Source: Butyricicoccus_A sp945486175
Lineage (GTDB): Bacteria > Bacillota > Clostridia > Oscillospirales > Butyricicoccaceae
DNA: 7,003 nucleotides
Direction of reading: 5' to 3'
Assembly: GCA_945829445.1 (NCBI GenBank)
Contig: CALZUY010000101.1
Coordinates: 1-7,003, forward strand
In this document: piece after piece, positions 5,303-7,003 of the stretch
How positions within the stretch are numbered: position 1 is the stretch's first letter
Layout: the number at the start of each line of letters is the position of its first letter
Program-made: the position numbers and the translations under genes
The notes under the pieces: model-generated
The model's database searches: none
Told to the model about the DNA's origin: nothing
The model's input: only the letters and a program-made list of their open reading frames with translations

Positions 5303-6079
5303 ATGAAACCGGAAATCTTTTTGTTCAGCCGCACGCCTGAAGCGGATTATCATTACCTGATTCCGCTCCCGCCGCAGCAGTCCAATGCAGTCGGCGCGTT
5401 TTTACAGCAACGCCTTGCCGACATGCAGCGCGGGCAGGCGGATGGCACGGTATATTTTTTCCTCAGCGATACCGACGCCGTACTGGTGCGCGCGGTGGAC
5501 AGCGGCTGCCGCGACCTGTATGCGCGGCCGATTCTGTCGCTCGAAGGGCTGTACTGCCCGATGGAAGATGTCCGTCCGTTCTGGCTGTGCCTGCCGCACC
5601 TTGTTCCCGGCTTCTGGTCCGCCTCCTCCATTTATACCTTGCTCGTTAAAGACGGAAAGACCATCCCGCTGCCGCCTGCACGGCTGATGGATGCCTGTGC
5701 ACAGTACAGCCCGAAAAACCGGCATGCCAAGGCGATGGAGCGCGCCATTTTCGCCGCGGATACGCCGGTTTCATTTACCTTCGACGCGGATGGGCTTCAT
5801 TTTTCCGAACAGCCGCCCACACAGGGGCGCACGCGCTGGCAGCCACAGGAACCGCGCCGCTGTGACATCCGCCTGACGCTCGACCGGAAAACAAAAGCCG
5901 CCTGGCTGGAAGCAGTCAGCCGCGGCAGCATTCCTTATTCCATTGCACGCAGCGCGGATCTTGCGCGCGAAGCGGATGGCTGGAGCTTTTCCGCACTGGA
6001 AAATGCCGCTGCCGCACTGGAAGCCGGGCTGGACAAATACGGCTGGCAGTATGCACCGGACAAAGGAGGCAACCCATGA
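5303..6079 (+). CDS. Uncharacterised GTPase-operon protein (paralogue-like to the next gene)
   Basis: A soluble protein of 258 residues with no signal peptide or membrane segment. I do not recognise the family. Residues 48-105 look like a compact alpha/beta core with hydrophobic strands (TVYFFLSD, AVLVRAV). A motif DLYARPILSLEGL (71-83) follows, then RPFWLCLPHLVPGFW (91-105). Later landmarks are DGLHFSEQP (163-171) and a C-terminal Ala-rich helix (230-245). The GxxDxxxRPxxxxEG pattern faintly recalls the GAP1-type partners of prokaryotic GTPases; this is speculative. The start has the best ribosome-binding site in the operon, AGGAGGTGA at 5290-5298. It lies 20 nt after the GTPase gene, and its stop overlaps the next start by 4 bp, so it is translationally coupled to it. 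A role as GTPase regulator or effector is inference from position. Confidence 0.75.
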   Translation: MKPEIFLFSRTPEADYHYLIPLPPQQSNAVGAFLQQRLADMQRGQADGTVYFFLSDTDAVLVRAVDSGCRDLYARPILSLEGLYCPMEDVRPFWLCLPHLVPGFWSASSIYTLLVKDGKTIPLPPARLMDACAQYSPKNRHAKAMERAIFAADTPVSFTFDADGLHFSEQPPTQGRTRWQPQEPRRCDIRLTLDRKTKAAWLEAVSRGSIPYSIARSADLAREADGWSFSALENAAAALEAGLDKYGWQYAPDKGGNP

Positions 6080-6804
6080 CGCTGACCGGTTTCCCGTTTG
6101 CACTTGACCCCGCAGAAAAGCACCGCCTGCTCACACTGGAGGAGCACGAAGGGCTGTGCTGCCTGCTCGACCGCGCGCGGCATTACGGCGGCGCGGGGGA
6201 TATTGCGTTTCTCTGCATGTCCACCTGTTCCCTGCTCGTGCGCTTTGCTCCGGCAAAGAACGGCACATGGTCGGCATGCGGCTATGCCTTCCAGAAGGCG
6301 CAGGAGCCGTGGGTCTGGATTTATCTGCCCTCCCTGCCCGGCACGCTGCTCGCCCCGCCGTCCGGCAAGCTGCTCTTCCACGCGGAAAATGCAGAGGCCG
6401 CCGATGCCTGGCTGGAGCGGCACGACGCATCGCTGTCGCGCGCCGCAAAGCAGCTCGCACGCGACGCCGCACGGCAGATGCATCCGTATTCCGTCGGCTT
6501 TACCCATCTCGACCCGGCGCTGTATGCCGATGACGGCATCCACTGGTATACACTTGAGCCGTCCAAAGCGGCAGAGGAACACACCATCCTGCTGCCGGAA
6601 CAGCCCGCCGAACCGGTGGATGAAGCCGCAGAAACATCCGATGCGGATGCGCCCGCAGATGATGTGCGCATTGTCCCGCCCCGTATCACCAAAACCTGGC
6701 GCGTCGTGCGCGGAGAGGAAAAATACAAGCTCGGCGCGGTGGATGAAACCTCCGACTGGTATGCGTTCGCTGCCCGCGTGCGCGGCGCGATGGCAGACAG
6801 ATAA
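6076..6804 (+). CDS. Uncharacterised GTPase-operon protein, last gene of the operon
   Basis: A soluble 242-residue protein without a recognised domain. It begins inside the preceding gene: ATG at 6076 and the earlier TGA at 6077 share ATGA, with AAAGGAGG at 6062-6069 in front, a standard coupling arrangement. The layout parallels the preceding protein. A hydrophobic strand ends in SLLVRF (52-57), followed by EPWVWIYLPSLPGTLL (77-92), a helix around 118-134, and DGIHWYTLEP (153-162). An acidic Ala/Pro/Asp-rich linker (about 174-197) leads to a small basic C-terminal segment (200-239) with Trp and Tyr residues. The linker suggests two separately folding parts. It is presumably a partner of the preceding protein, perhaps as a heterodimer acting on the GTPase, but nothing in the sequence proves that. 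Confidence 0.75.
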   Translation: MTLTGFPFALDPAEKHRLLTLEEHEGLCCLLDRARHYGGAGDIAFLCMSTCSLLVRFAPAKNGTWSACGYAFQKAQEPWVWIYLPSLPGTLLAPPSGKLLFHAENAEAADAWLERHDASLSRAAKQLARDAARQMHPYSVGFTHLDPALYADDGIHWYTLEPSKAAEEHTILLPEQPAEPVDEAAETSDADAPADDVRIVPPRITKTWRVVRGEEKYKLGAVDETSDWYAFAARVRGAMADR

Positions 6805-6810
6805 CGGCAA

Positions 6811-6835
6811 AAAAGGCTCCCGATGGGAGCCTTTT
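6811..6835. terminator. Bidirectional intrinsic terminator between convergent genes
   Basis: GGCTCCC (6815-6821) and GGGAGCC (6825-6831) form a perfect 7-bp stem on a GAT loop, extended by AAAA/TTTT to 11 bp. On the plus strand four T follow the GC stem and end the operon 6 nt after its stop codon. On the minus strand the opposite flank (6809-6814) supplies six T, so it also ends the converging gene whose stop is at 6848. Confidence 0.9.
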
Positions 6836-6847
6836 CCTGTTTCGGAC

Positions 6848-7003
6848 TCATTCGTCATCGTCCTCACAGTCCATATTGTCCAGCTTCTGCTGGCGTTTTT
6901 TCGTCAGCCGCGCAAAAATCGTCAGCAGAACGAGGCACAATGCAAAGGTAAACAGCCCGGTGCCGACTGCAAGCACGATGGAGATGCCAAAAAACTCTCC
7001 GTC
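6848..7003 (-). CDS. C-terminal fragment of a small membrane protein
   Basis: The last 51 codons and the stop are inside the window; the start lies beyond position 7003. The fragment begins DGEFFGIS, then has one hydrophobic helix of about 24 residues (roughly 7-30 of the fragment). A basic stretch (RLTKKRQQK) and a strongly acidic end (DCEDDDE) follow. The positive charges after the helix place the C-terminus in the cytoplasm. A glycine-containing helix followed by a basic segment is reminiscent of the gamma subunit (OadG) of sodium-pumping decarboxylases. That is only a resemblance; a generic small membrane protein fits equally well. The frame is open across the whole visible stretch and ends just before the shared terminator, which supports a real gene. 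Confidence 0.65.
   Translation of the reverse strand, partial: DGEFFGISIVLAVGTGLFTFALCLVLLTIFARLTKKRQQKLDNMDCEDDDE

Noticed and set aside
5935..6867. 310-codon minus-strand open frame opposite the last operon gene
   Set aside because: It crosses the bidirectional terminator and the end of a real minus-strand gene, and has no start site or family resemblance.
1..7003. CRISPR array, tRNA, rRNA or insertion sequence
   Set aside because: No regularly spaced repeats, no tRNA cloverleaf or rRNA sequence, and no transposase or flanking terminal repeats were found on either strand.

Overview
The window looks like chromosome from an anaerobic, butyrate-forming member of the Clostridia (Firmicutes), probably of the Oscillospiraceae/Butyricicoccaceae kind. 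The reasons are a butyryl-CoA dehydrogenase gene running straight into etfB, strong AGGAGG ribosome-binding sites, classic sigma-A promoters (TTGACA/TATAAT type) and GC-rich coding DNA separated by AT-rich gaps. The genus call is inference from general knowledge.

Layout. (1) Positions 1-1328, minus strand: bcd (complete) followed by the first 18 codons of etfB, read from a clear promoter at 1300-1328. Together with etfA, presumably beyond the window, these encode the electron-bifurcating crotonyl-CoA reduction step of butyrate fermentation. Two weak Rex-like sites flank the promoter. (2) Positions 1329-1926: an intergenic region with no convincing gene. It holds several hairpins, one of them long and near-perfect (1715-1761), a perfect 14-bp palindrome (1843-1856), and the promoter of the next gene. 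(3) Positions 1927-3028, plus strand: a single-gene unit for a lipoprotein of the ribose-binding-protein type, with its own extended -10 promoter and a strong terminator. No transporter subunits lie beside it. (4) Positions 3054-6835, plus strand: a consensus promoter, a leader of about 117 nt that folds into three consecutive hairpins, then four tightly packed genes and a terminator. The genes encode a three-helix membrane protein with an outward-facing YARHG domain, a P-loop GTPase-like protein, and two soluble proteins of unknown family that look like distant paralogues of each other. (5) Positions 6848-7003, minus strand: the C-terminal end of a small membrane protein, convergent with the operon and sharing a bidirectional terminator with it.

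The part most likely to be undescribed is the four-gene operon in region 4. It resembles a signalling or stress module in which a cytoplasmic GTPase is linked to a membrane protein with an extracellular sensor-like domain and two accessory proteins. This functional reading is inference. Visible directly are the GTPase motifs, the membrane topology, the YARHG motif, the close spacing, the 4-bp ATGA overlap, and the shared promoter and terminator.
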